Shown here: one piece after another, positions 24,201 to 33,632 of the stretch | Layout of the letters: the number at the start of each line of letters is the position of its first letter | How positions within the stretch are numbered: the first letter of the stretch is position 1 | Made by a program: the position numbers and the translations under genes | NCBI RefSeq assembly: GCF_021155765.1 | Contig: NC_060118.1 | Coordinates: 12,598,146 to 12,662,145, forward strand | Reading direction: 5' to 3' | Source of the DNA: Diprion similis | Lineage: Eukaryota; Arthropoda; Insecta; Hymenoptera; Diprionidae | DNA: 64,000 nt | The notes under the pieces: model-generated | Told to the model about the DNA's origin: nothing | What the model saw: only the letters and a program-made list of their open reading frames with translations | Databases searched by the model: none

Positions 24201-27200
24201 GTAACCGTACAACTTACATTTAGCTAAAACCACGCTGACTGTATATTATTTTATTCAAACAAAAACTGCCAATTCGTACCGTTTTCTTTAGCCCCGGCCT
24301 TACCGCGAATGGGAGGAGAGACTGAGGACAGAAATATTCAAGTGGCAAGCACCTGAGATGTTTTACGGCGATGCACCTAGTCGGGCGTGCGATGTTTACG
24401 CCCTGGCTCTACTAATTTGGGAAATGTGTACAGGTGAGGTCTTCACGCACGTTAATCAGACTGCAATATGAAAAATCAACCGAATCCTGGTGGAAATAGA
24501 TTTTTTTTTTTTTTTTTTTTTTTATGCACAGGCCGAGTACCCTGGAGCGGATTAAACGAGGCGGAAATAGAACGACAGTACATACACTGGGAGCGTGGGA
24601 TATCAACGGATACATACAATTTTCCACCGCTGTTAAACAACCTGCTTGAGGTCGGTCTCCAGCTGGACGTTAAGAAGAGGAAATTGGACATGGATCGTAC
24701 GCGCAGATTTTTACGTCGAATCGAGGTCCGTCGACATCCTTTTAATTGGATAAATTTATGTTTTCAAGAAACTGCTACATAGATTTTTTAATTTTTGTCA
24801 TAAAAAAAAAATGTCTTTTTAGCTACGTTACGAAGAGGAAGAACCGATTTACGTAAATCGGCAAGCGAACAACAATAATTCGCACGTAAAAACGTTCAAC
24901 GCACCTGTCGCCACATCGCCGTTGGTTAAATCGCCGGTGGTAACTACCCCAAAACGGGATACGAATGAGATAAACAACACTCTGACGGCGAAGAAGCTAT
25001 TCAATTCGGGAAAAACGTCGGTTGATCACGGAGGGCAGAAAAATGGAAAGAATCAGATCTACTCTAATGATGGGTACACGGCGTCAGACAAAAAAAATTC
25101 AAATGTGTACGCGGAGACGAGGAGAAAGAATTACGGGCATGTGTCACCCCATGAAACTCGCAAAGACGTATTTGAGTTTCGCGAGAGAACGGTAGGCAAA
25201 CGGGAGAAACTTGGCTACACCGATGAGAAAAGGCAGCGCAGATCTACGAAGCCGACGTCCAACAATTTCGAGAAGAAGGCAAATAAGAATTTGAACAAAC
25301 TAGTCGCGTATGAGAGCAGTTTTTCCGAGTCCTCGACCGCAATCGAAACTACAGAATCAAGCGGTGACGAATCCACAAACGATACCGTGACCGATTTGAA
25401 AAAACTCAAAGAATTGATAGCGGCTAAAAGATCCAACTTTTTCTACGGTACCAGCTCACTCACGAACCTTGAAAGCCTTGAAGTACCTGACATACCACAA
25501 TCAAGTAGGTAGATGAAAGTATGCAGATCGTTCACTCAATACTGTCGATAGTTGTGTGATACATGAATTTGGTTCAATGTTTAAGGTCCACGATCGAGAG
25601 AAAGGATTTTAAGAGAGGCGAGAGAGAAAAGCTGTGAGCCGTGTAAACCTGCGAGTCATAAAACAAACTTCGAACCGCTAGTGTGCAAGTCGCCCACAGA
25701 GTACAATCCAACTTTAATCAAGCCTGCGAGCCATCAAATTCAAAGAGTAGGTACATCCGGACTAATTGAACTTCCTGAGAAAATCAAAAGAAGTCACTTA
25801 TACATTTTTAAACTTGTTTTCAATGTATGTTTCAGGTGGTACAGTCACCGCTAAACCAGGAGCATCAACAATCAATTCTATGCTCGCAAACACTGAACTC
25901 TAGCTCTGCTAGCTTTTTTGAAACGTCACTTTGGAGGAAGGAGAAGTTGATTTGCTTGTCTAAGATGCATAAAGACAACCATAGTAGCGCGCATAACCTT
26001 TCAACTATCGATAATAAACAACTCACTTCCAAATCGTCGGAATCTCCAGAAAGTGATTCAACCTATATTGTCAGCAATAATACTGCAGGTAAAAGTTACA
26101 TTATATGAAAAAAAAAAAAAAATCAATCAACCGAGTTACAGAGAGTTTTCTCAAGTATTTATTCCATACATTTTTGCTTTTTTTCATCAGCACACTACAA
26201 AGCTGACGTTATACACCCAGATTCTGTTTTGATGACGGACACAACGACTACCGAAATGGATGCCAGTCAAAATCGTACGTCCGAAAGTCTGCCATTACAG
26301 GCATTGAAGGAAGCCCTTGATCGAGCTACGATTATCATTAATTCAGCAACACCAAATAACGTGGAAACGAGCCAATTTTCACCATTGCAAAGTCCCAACG
26401 TCTCAGGCATTGTATTTGATGAAACTGGTGCTAACGAATCAATCTTTGAAAATTTAAACAGATCAAAGCTGTGCATTAATAATTCAAGCGAGGAGATAAA
26501 AAGCATTGAACGATCGACAAATGGTGACCGTGATTCGCTACTTGCCACCGAAATAGCGACGACAGAAGAAGCTGTTGAAGAAAGTTTACCTGAAGATCGT
26601 TTAAGTATTGACGACAACAACGAAAAATCAAAATGTGTGTCTTTCGGTCAAAAATCAGGATATATTTTTGATAGTACGACAGAATCAAAAATAAATGACT
26701 CTTTGTTTCAAAGATTGCACGATTTTACGTGCAACGACTTGAATGGTGACGACACGCATGATGCAAACGACAGCCTGAACCGTTTGGCTGAGAAAAGTCT
26801 CACCTCAACAGCAATGATATTTTTAAGTGCTAAAAGTCAGGAAAAAGGTTGCAAAAGTTGCCAACACAAAAATTTACTTGCCAGACGAAGATCCCTTCCT
26901 GCCGGATTGGGGCACTTCAGATCTTTAAGCAACGTTTCACCGCTTGGAAGATTGCCCATTAGAAGAGGGGTAATACCATCTTTTATATCTCACTAATGCA
27001 ACAGATCTCTAAGATCTTTTATGTAACATTTATCCGCAATTGTTCGTTGTTTGTTTTTTTTCTTTAGGAAGTTCCTGACAACACGGTGGAAGACTTGTAC
27101 ATTGACGATGAATTCGGAGAAAACTTGAACATAAACATGGTCTTTCTGGAAGATGAAGACGAGCCTAATGACCATGACATACTTTCCAGTCTGCTTCAAT

Positions 27201-27214
27201 CATCCGATGCGTAA
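21238..27214 (+). CDS. TEX14-like inactive protein kinase (pseudokinase)
   Basis: Eleven exons join in frame: 21238-21278, 21453-21623, 22133-22477, 22604-22898, 24292-24433, 24532-24725, 24823-25504, 25586-25746, 25836-26088, 26191-26969 and 27068-27214 (3210 nt, 1069 aa). A kinase-like domain spans about residues 120-396. It keeps the helix region EIRHPHTLLLMG, ALRHAHARGIIHGALSSH, the APE motif (residues 304-306), DVYALALLIWEM and GRVPWSGLNE. The catalytic HRD is HGA (255-257), the DFG position reads LGG (near 274), and no VAIK lysine is evident, so catalysis is unlikely. The layout and the HxxLSS motif resemble vertebrate TEX14, which stabilises germ-cell intercellular bridges; that role here is inference. 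The tail (about 400-1069) is Ser/Thr/Asn-rich and disordered. The start chosen has A at -3 and a phase-matched donor, but upstream exons (20525-20590, 13.6 kb) may replace it. Ankyrin repeats were not found. Confidence 0.8.
22930..23300. repeat. Intronic dispersed repeat with CCTGGAAAT...TCAGGGA phrases
   Basis: Within the 1.4 kb intron of the TEX14-like gene, phrases such as ACCTGGAAATATCAGGGAGT, CCTGGAATTGTCAGGGGATT and GACCTGGAAAACTGTCGAGG recur. This pattern is common as a decayed dispersed repeat in animal genomes. No terminal repeats or coding capacity are visible. Confidence 0.5.
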
Positions 27215-28634
27215 TATAATTCATAATTCACATTTATTCTATATACTAGATTTTTCCCAGCCTACGAAGAAAAAAAAAAAAAAAAAAAAAAAAAAACAAT
27301 TACTTCCAGTACTCTTTGTACGTTTGATAAATTTTTCCAAATTTTTTAAAATTGAGTTATAGATTTTTACGAAAGTAACCGTAAGATTGAAATATACTGA
27401 CAGTAGATATTGTAAAAAAAGAACCACACGATTAGCATCAACGATAACAAACTTATGACAGTGATTTTTCTAAACAATATCAAACACATGCTTTTATTTT
27501 ATCAATAATTTTGTATTCATTTGTACGTATAAGTAGTGATATGTTTCTAGAATTAGAAACAACATGATGTATTTTAATTTCTCTTTCATGAACTTGAGTC
27601 GAACATTCCAAAGTTGAAATTGGAGAATGACAAGTTTTGTGATAGTAAATGTACGTTCAAAAGGTATTGTATAACGCTATATAAGATATTTGGTTTAAAA
27701 GAAAAAAAAAAAAATAACTACAATCGTCAATATTGAAATGATAATATGTGTGGTTGAATTAATGCTATAAATAATAAAATCTGTTCCTATCGCACCAAAG
27801 ACATATAGCGAGCACCAAAAAACAAGACGACCGAATCATCATTGCTTTTAAGAGTTATCAGTATTTAATGTGTCAGTTTGTTTCGTATTAAACTTGAACT
27901 AGGGATAAGTTTGTTTTATACCCGATCTAAACTTAATATGATATTCGATATTACCGACGATTCCTATAAATATGTTTTCCGTCCTTGAAGTATTTTACTC
28001 TCATGACCCAATGAGAAAATGATTATTATTATTATTACTATTTCTATTTGCTTATATAATAAAACATATTGACTGAAATAATCTCAATAATTATATTTCC
28101 ATAAATTTTTCATCACTTGTGGGAGAAGAACGTTTCCAAGATGTACAAGAAAAGAATTCATTGGTTTATTTATTTACAGACGATTAGATAGTTTGCGAAA
28201 TATAACTTTACATAAATTACTTCGACATCTTCTGCCTTCTTCGCATTAATTGAATGGACTTGAACCATTTTTTCTTCTTAACAACACTAGACACACTTGT
28301 ACGCATGCTGAACAAGGCCTCTTAGAATTTGCATTAGATTTCTTACAAGTAGGATACGAGATAGCCTTGATAATCGACACGTAATAAAAAAAAATACATT
28401 GGGATAACTGACGAATACTATGAAAACGAATTTCATAACTTAATTAGTAAAGATCTTTCATTTGCAATGCAGAAATGTTTTGTGAATCAGCGAAGGCCTA
28501 GACACGTGACACAAGTTCGAGAAAATAAAAAATGCTTGGAGATATCTTACAACTAAAGTCAATTAAAACCTTCTTTTTGGAGAGAAACTTTACTCAATTT
28601 GATTTTGGATAGACTAGGTTGAAAACACAAAGGT
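27215..28634. other. 3' UTRs of the converging TEX14-like and dynein light chain genes
   Basis: The two genes point at each other across 1.4 kb of AT-rich DNA. It holds no further gene. There is a poly-A run at 27270-27296. The likely + strand poly(A) signal is at 27773-27778; TTTATT near 28163-28170 could serve as the minus-strand signal. Confidence 0.55.
27773..27778 (+). terminator. Poly(A) signal AATAAA, TEX14-like gene
   Basis: A canonical AATAAA lies about 560 bp after the TAA stop of the TEX14-like gene. Assignment is by position only. Confidence 0.4.
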
Positions 28635-29532
28635 TTAAATGGCCAGACCAAAAACAGATACGATACAATACATCGTTTTGTTCTCCCAGCGAACTGTGCA
28701 ACTTCCATCCGTTGCATTATCCCAAAAGCAAGAACTTGCCGTATGCAAGCCCGCACCGTTCTTTTGCATGATGGTACAAGTCACTGGAATAAATATAGTT
28801 TTATATTTCCATGACTCAGTCTCAATCGGGAAAGCGCTTTATCTACATCAGCAGGCTAAAGAAATTGATCTTGACCTCGTACCCCAGAACAAAAAATAAC
28901 AGCATCTCAACAGAGCAAAGATCAGACTGCGAAACTGAAAACAACCGGAAGTACTACTCCAAGTAAAAATATGAAGAAATATGAACGAAGTGCGTTTAAG
29001 GAGTGGCCCAGCTCGTTTTATCTCCCCTCTGCCACTCAGATTTCAACATTCATAGAGACCAGAGGCCTTGAAGATGGGTCGAGGTCATCAAAGTAATCGC
29101 AAACATCATAAGACGAAGGCACGTGTAAGTGAAAGTAATGTGACAAAAAATAAAAATCAATCATCTAGCCACTACTCACCGATATATTTGTAAGGTTTCT
29201 GTAGCTTGGTGAGGTTTCCCAGGCAGGCTTCAACTACATGAGATGTCCATTGATTAACCTTAGTATGTTGGTAGGCGTTGCCCCCGATGGACACCTCGAT
29301 CGCATCTTTTATTATCTTGCTGACATCGTCGACGACAAATTGGGTCTGAAATTAAAGAACTGCGTTAAATGCATGGCGATTAAAATAAAAAAAAAAAAAA
29401 ACACAATAGTAAAGTGGACAATCGAATGCTTGCAAGGGCGACGTAAACTCGGACCTTAACCTAAAAATCCTGCGAGTATAGAACAGTAATTAAAAAAACG
29501 TTCCGCTTTACCTCCTCCTGCATATCTTCCAT
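28635..29532 (-). CDS. DYNLT1: Dynein light chain Tctex-type (DYNLT1 family)
   Basis: Three exons on the minus strand, 29512-29532, 29180-29345 and 28635-28783, join to 336 nt and 111 aa. The family length is about 113 aa. The product starts MEDMQEETQFVVDD, continues with [14 protein letters not shown] and [18 protein letters not shown], and ends with [18 protein letters not shown] and then [10 protein letters not shown]. This is an essentially full Tctex-1 light chain. As a dimer it links cargo to the intermediate chains of cytoplasmic dynein and is usually found along microtubules; an axonemal role is also possible. Donors are GTAAAG and GTGAGT, and both introns have clear CAG acceptors. 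The gene faces the DMAC2-like gene, with 532 bp between start codons. Confidence is very high on family; the symbol is by orthology. Confidence 0.95.
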
Positions 29533-30064
29533 GGCTGATATTCAAACGAAATGCTGCCTCCGATCGTTAAGTTACGCTGGTAATGGGGTCAAATCGCTGG
29601 TTGACCAAAGATGAGACGTCAGATGCAGAGTCGCGACTAAGCAGAATCAGCGAGAGCCGTTTCTACACTTTCAATTCCGAAGCTGGGCCGGCGATTGAGG
29701 GACGAAAACTTTTGTATCCTAATCCCTGTTTACTGGCTCGACGTTGACTCTCGCCTTGTTTATATCGTCAACTGAGGAGGATCAGACCGGTCATCACTCA
29801 TGACAGCTGTCAGGCAGGTAAAAAAGCGGAAAATCGACTCCGAAGTCCGAGGAATCGACCGAATCGACAGACTAGACAGCGACAAGATGGCGGACCCGGC
29901 AATTCACCTAACCTAAAATCGACACACACACCATGCAGAGAGTTGAATAATAACGTGAACCGAGGGTAAAATTGAATTAAACGAAACTGTTTCTCAGTCC
30001 TCGAGGATAATAGAAATTACGTTGAATTCCGAGACTTGGCCGGAGGAAAAAAAAGGGTGAAAAC
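29533..30064. promoter_or_regulatory. Shared divergent promoter region (DYNLT1 / DMAC2-like)
   Basis: The 532 bp between the two start codons lies between head-to-head housekeeping-type genes and is less AT-rich than the flanking spacers. It includes an AAGATGGCGG phrase at 29883-29892 resembling a YY1-type or Pho site. Bidirectional promoter use is inferred from arrangement, not shown. Confidence 0.5.
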
Positions 30065-30934
30065 ATGCTTGCCAGGCAGGTTAATCGCCTGAGATTGCAC
30101 AGGTGCCAAGGATGTTGTACATCATTGATTTTTAACCAAGTATCGAGATCAATGAGTAAATATGATCCTCCGGAGGAAGAGGTCGAAAAACCTAAGCCGG
30201 CGTTAAAGAAGTGGCGGAAAGAGTGGGACGATGGAAGTTATAAGGTACAATCAAGATTGAAAGTTTGGGACCGCACGGACAGAGTTAAAGGACCCACGAT
30301 GGAGAAGGTGGTAGAGTTTACAGATTCTTGGAATTCGGGTACAGCTGGGCTAAAGAAATTGTGGCATCAAAAGAGGATAGAAGTAGAGAAAGAGGACCAG
30401 CAGTTTATAAAAGAGAGACACGAAATTCTTGGTTCTAATTTAGCCACCAGTCATTTTCTCGTCCATCGCGGAGCCAAGGTTAAGTTTTTGGGGCGACCTG
30501 AGTGGGTGGAAAAAGATCCCAAAGGAAATTACAATCTGCCGTCATCCTTCGTGCCGGATTTTGTATTGGAAGCAATCGACTTAAATGGAATAGGTCTCTA
30601 CTACGAAGGACTGGATAACATGCGCTACCTCAACGAACTCACATGGCTAAGTTTTAAGGGCTGCAAGACGATCGATGATTGGTGTCTGGATAAGATGTCG
30701 AGCTATTACCCAAAACTGAAATATCTGGATATATCGGATTGCGAACAAGTCACCGAACGTGGTCTCGAAGCTCTGTACAGAATACATTCTCTCAAGAAAT
30801 TGATCGTTACTAACCACCACGCTTCCCCAGCTTTTGAATTGACCTGCATGATGCTGGAGGATTGTTCTTCCCAACTAAAAGTCGACATGAAACTACCGGT
30901 GAAGGATTCTGTGTCTGCAGAAGCCCAAACCTGA
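30065..30934 (+). CDS. DMAC2: DMAC2-like (ATP5SL) mitochondrial complex I assembly protein
   Basis: A single intronless frame of 289 aa. The N-terminus (MLARQVNRLRLHRCQGC) is basic with few acids, as a mitochondrial targeting peptide should be. A charged region follows, then the family block: an FIKERHEILGSNLATSHFLV stretch, then RGAKVKFLGRPEW. The C-terminal half (about 170-270) is a leucine-rich AMN1-like repeat fold, with LDNMRYLNELTWLSFKGCKT and LKYLDISDCEQVTERGL. In vertebrates DMAC2 helps assemble the distal membrane arm of respiratory complex I; ATP5SL/ATP synthase subunit s-like is the older name. The same role here is inference by homology. It ends 102 bp from the stop codon of the convergent SNRNP25 gene, so the 3' UTRs probably overlap. 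The related DMAC2L (factor B) is a less likely alternative because of the ERHEILGSNLA block. Confidence 0.88.
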   Translation: MLARQVNRLRLHRCQGCCTSLIFNQVSRSMSKYDPPEEEVEKPKPALKKWRKEWDDGSYKVQSRLKVWDRTDRVKGPTMEKVVEFTDSWNSGTAGLKKLWHQKRIEVEKEDQQFIKERHEILGSNLATSHFLVHRGAKVKFLGRPEWVEKDPKGNYNLPSSFVPDFVLEAIDLNGIGLYYEGLDNMRYLNELTWLSFKGCKTIDDWCLDKMSSYYPKLKYLDISDCEQVTERGLEALYRIHSLKKLIVTNHHASPAFELTCMMLEDCSSQLKVDMKLPVKDSVSAEAQT

Positions 30935-31036
30935 ACGTATCGACACTAATCTAGCTTAGAATTCAATTTAACAGGAAATGAGTGTAACTTATTATAACGA
31001 TGAGGATTAAAAGATAAAATTCAAACCGCTTTGTAC

Positions 31037-31656
31037 TTAGATTTTGACTCCTTTATTTTTCTCTCGCCGTTTTTTTACATAATGTAACTCCACTTTGTTA
31101 GTCAGGCCGTAGTTCTTTATGTTTTCATTGTCGTTTACCAGCTGTGTACTGCCCAAGCATACGTTGTACTTTTTCCATACGTGCTTCCAGCTTATCTTCT
31201 TTGTTACCTTCTCTCTTTTCAGGGCCAAAAGCGTGTGACGTTTTATTGCCTTTTTCAAATCGAGAACCGTCGTGTTGTGAGGCGGCACCTTGTATCAGAT
31301 TATAAAAAAAAATGTTAAAAACTATTATAGCATAAAATTGATATTCCCAACTTGAAAACTCGTTGGTACAAAACATATAATCTACTAATATTTACCACAA
31401 CAGAAAGCATCGGCAATTCTCCACGATTCAAGTAAAGTGTGATCGCTTGACCTTGAGCAACTGCTGACTGTGACTTGATTTCCTCAACTGTAGCATCGGC
31501 TGGAATTCCCGAAAACAGAGGATCGCTCTCAATTATTTTGTTTATCGCCTCTTTGGTCAGTTTGACTAGCTCGTCGTGGCCAAACTCCACAGCACATGGT
31601 GCAGATTTATTTTCCTCCACAGAGTCATCGACCTCTGATGTTGTAACGTTGCTCAT
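31037..31656 (-). CDS. SNRNP25: U11/U12 small nuclear ribonucleoprotein 25 kDa protein
   Basis: Two minus-strand exons, 31396-31656 and 31037-31288, join at GTTGTG|GTGCCG to give 170 aa. The 107-bp intron has donor GTAAAT and an acceptor ending ACAAG. Diagnostic stretches are DPLFSGIPADATVEEIKSQ, GQAITLYL, TVLDLKKAIKRH, KISWKHVWKKYNVCLG and NYGLTNKVELHYVKK, matching the ubiquitin-like SNRNP25 of animals. The protein is part of the U11/U12 di-snRNP of the minor spliceosome, which recognises U12-type introns in the nucleus. It is longer than the human 132-aa protein because of an acidic N-terminal extension. A possible acceptor (TTTCATTCAG) 8 bp before the ATG suggests a 5' UTR intron. Its own intron is the ordinary U2 type. 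Confidence 0.93.
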
Positions 31657-32515
31657 TGCTGGATCTGAATGAAATTCAATCGTATTTCTAGGTGGATATG
31701 TATATAAATATGCATAAGTATTTTGAATTTAAACTGAAATCTATGTCACTTTGCCATCGCAGGGAATGAAAGTTGATTCCAAACATTCCGTACAATCGCA
31801 ACGCGTGCACATATAAGGGCCGAATAGTTTCTAATGATATAATGGATCAATTCCGCCTGCCGACCTATACCTAAGTGCTATATTACGTACATCGTAAGTC
31901 TCTACGACGCAGCTTGATCCGCGAGTTGAGAGTAATGTGTAAGAAAAAGAAAGAAGGAGAGAGAGAGGGATTTAAAAATAAGCAGGACCATGGATCCGCT
32001 TTTAGTAACGTCCTTCATCTCGGGCCGATAAATCCTCCGGCAACAAAGCCCGATGGAGACAAAGACAAAGTAAGCGAAAGGTATGCCATCCGCGAAACTA
32101 TTGCAAATTAGAGCCGTTCCCCGGCATGTATGTATGGACGTAAGATCCCTGTGTAAGATGTATTCCACAGTATACAGTTGCGTACAGTCGCGACGTTTGG
32201 ACGAATCATCGCGATAATGCACACATGCACGGATCATGCATGTATGTACAAATGTATGTATAGGTATAATGCCTACTCTACAGTGTGTGGTAGGGGACCC
32301 GCAGTCCATACACTTCTCTGACATAGCCGTAAAGATGAATAACATTCGCGGGAATTTATAATACCTAGAGCTGAGAGTTTATTCTTGGCAGAGATTTAAT
32401 AGACGGTGTATATGCGTGTGTGCTCCGTGAAAAGAGGAGAGAGAGAGAGAAGGAAAGAAGCGACGACGAGCGGTGGTAAGGTAAAGAGTTTTCGATCGGA
32501 TACCTACAACTTATC

Positions 32516-32547
<32 letters not shown>

Positions 32548-33632
32548 GGGTGATTATTTGACTATTAATGTAGGTACGTACACGAATAATACGGTTGCCG
32601 CGTCGCGTAGCGTCTCGTAAGCGGAGCGAAACGGCCGGCGCGGTACGAAATGAATCATTTGGACTAATGGCTAGAGGTATCGCGTATGAGTAATGTGAAT
32701 TCTTTACCATTCGGTAGAGATCTAAACTAAACTCTCTCTCTATCTTAGCAGCCGGAGACGACAACAAGTGTCGGGTACGACGCTTTGAGAATTCCCCTCG
32801 TCCCGACCGCAGGTTTTCGTCCCTGAACCCAGATGGCCGAGAGCCGGCGAAGTCGCGCGCGGTCGTTTACACTCGTGAGTCGAGCGAGAGAGGGCGGAGA
32901 GGAGAGAGAGGACTTCGCCTGTCGGTTTCGCCTGCATGCTTCGCCCAGCTTCGCCCAGCTTCGCCTCCGGGGACTTCGGTAATAAAGCGCGCGTGTTTGA
33001 CAAGTAGCGGCGCCGCGGCTGCTGTGCGGCTCGGACTATATCGTTCGCGGAGAGAGACTTTGCTGCTTTTGCTAGCGTGTGCGTGAGCGTCAGCGTCGTT
33101 CTGCTTGATTCCCCGCGATGCCGGGTTTACCGAAGCTGCGAGTACTTACCGCGTACGACGCATGAATAGACAGACGGTTAGATAGGTGCGTGCATCGCGT
33201 AGGTACGTACTTACGTCCGAAACATACGTAGTACCTATGTACGCATGAGAACGAGAACGAGAACGAGAACGAGACTCGCGTCTCGCGCGCATTTCTTGAC
33301 GAGGGGCCGAACTTTGTCGAACTGGGGTAACGAAGTTTGCCGAATACCGTGTAGCGCTACAAGTTCCGTGTGTGTTTCTCTCGTGTTTCTATTACGCGCG
33401 CGATTCCGGTGTGTTGGTAACGCGAGTCTCTCTCTCGCTCTCTCACTCACTCACTCACTCACTCACTCACTCTCTCTCTGACTCTGGATGATTATTGTTG
33501 TGGTGTAGAGTGAGCTGCTGGTGGTGGTGTGGTGGTGGTTGTGTTGGTGGTGGGCCTCGGTAAAATTGGCGTTAAAATGGAAACAGAATTTCGCTACGAG
33601 GTGGAGGTCGCGCGAGCCGAAGACAAGTGAAC
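31657..33632 (+). promoter_or_regulatory. trithorax promoter and 5' UTR region
   Basis: The sequence turns CpG-rich from about 32,500. It carries a (GTC)n run at 32521-32547, GAGAG clusters near 32885-32912 and 32421-32450, a duplicated CTTCGCCCAG at about 32939-32958, an AGAACG hexamer repeat at 33247-33273, and an (ACTC)n/CT tract at 33433-33480. GAGA clusters are common at Trithorax- and Polycomb-regulated promoters. The start of trx transcription probably lies between 32.8 and 33.2 kb. The first 800 bp (31,657-32,450) should hold the SNRNP25 promoter. No coding exon was found. Confidence 0.5.
32521..32547 (+). repeat. (CGT)n trinucleotide repeat
   Basis: Nine consecutive CGT units in the CpG-rich trx upstream region, read directly. 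Confidence 0.9.
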
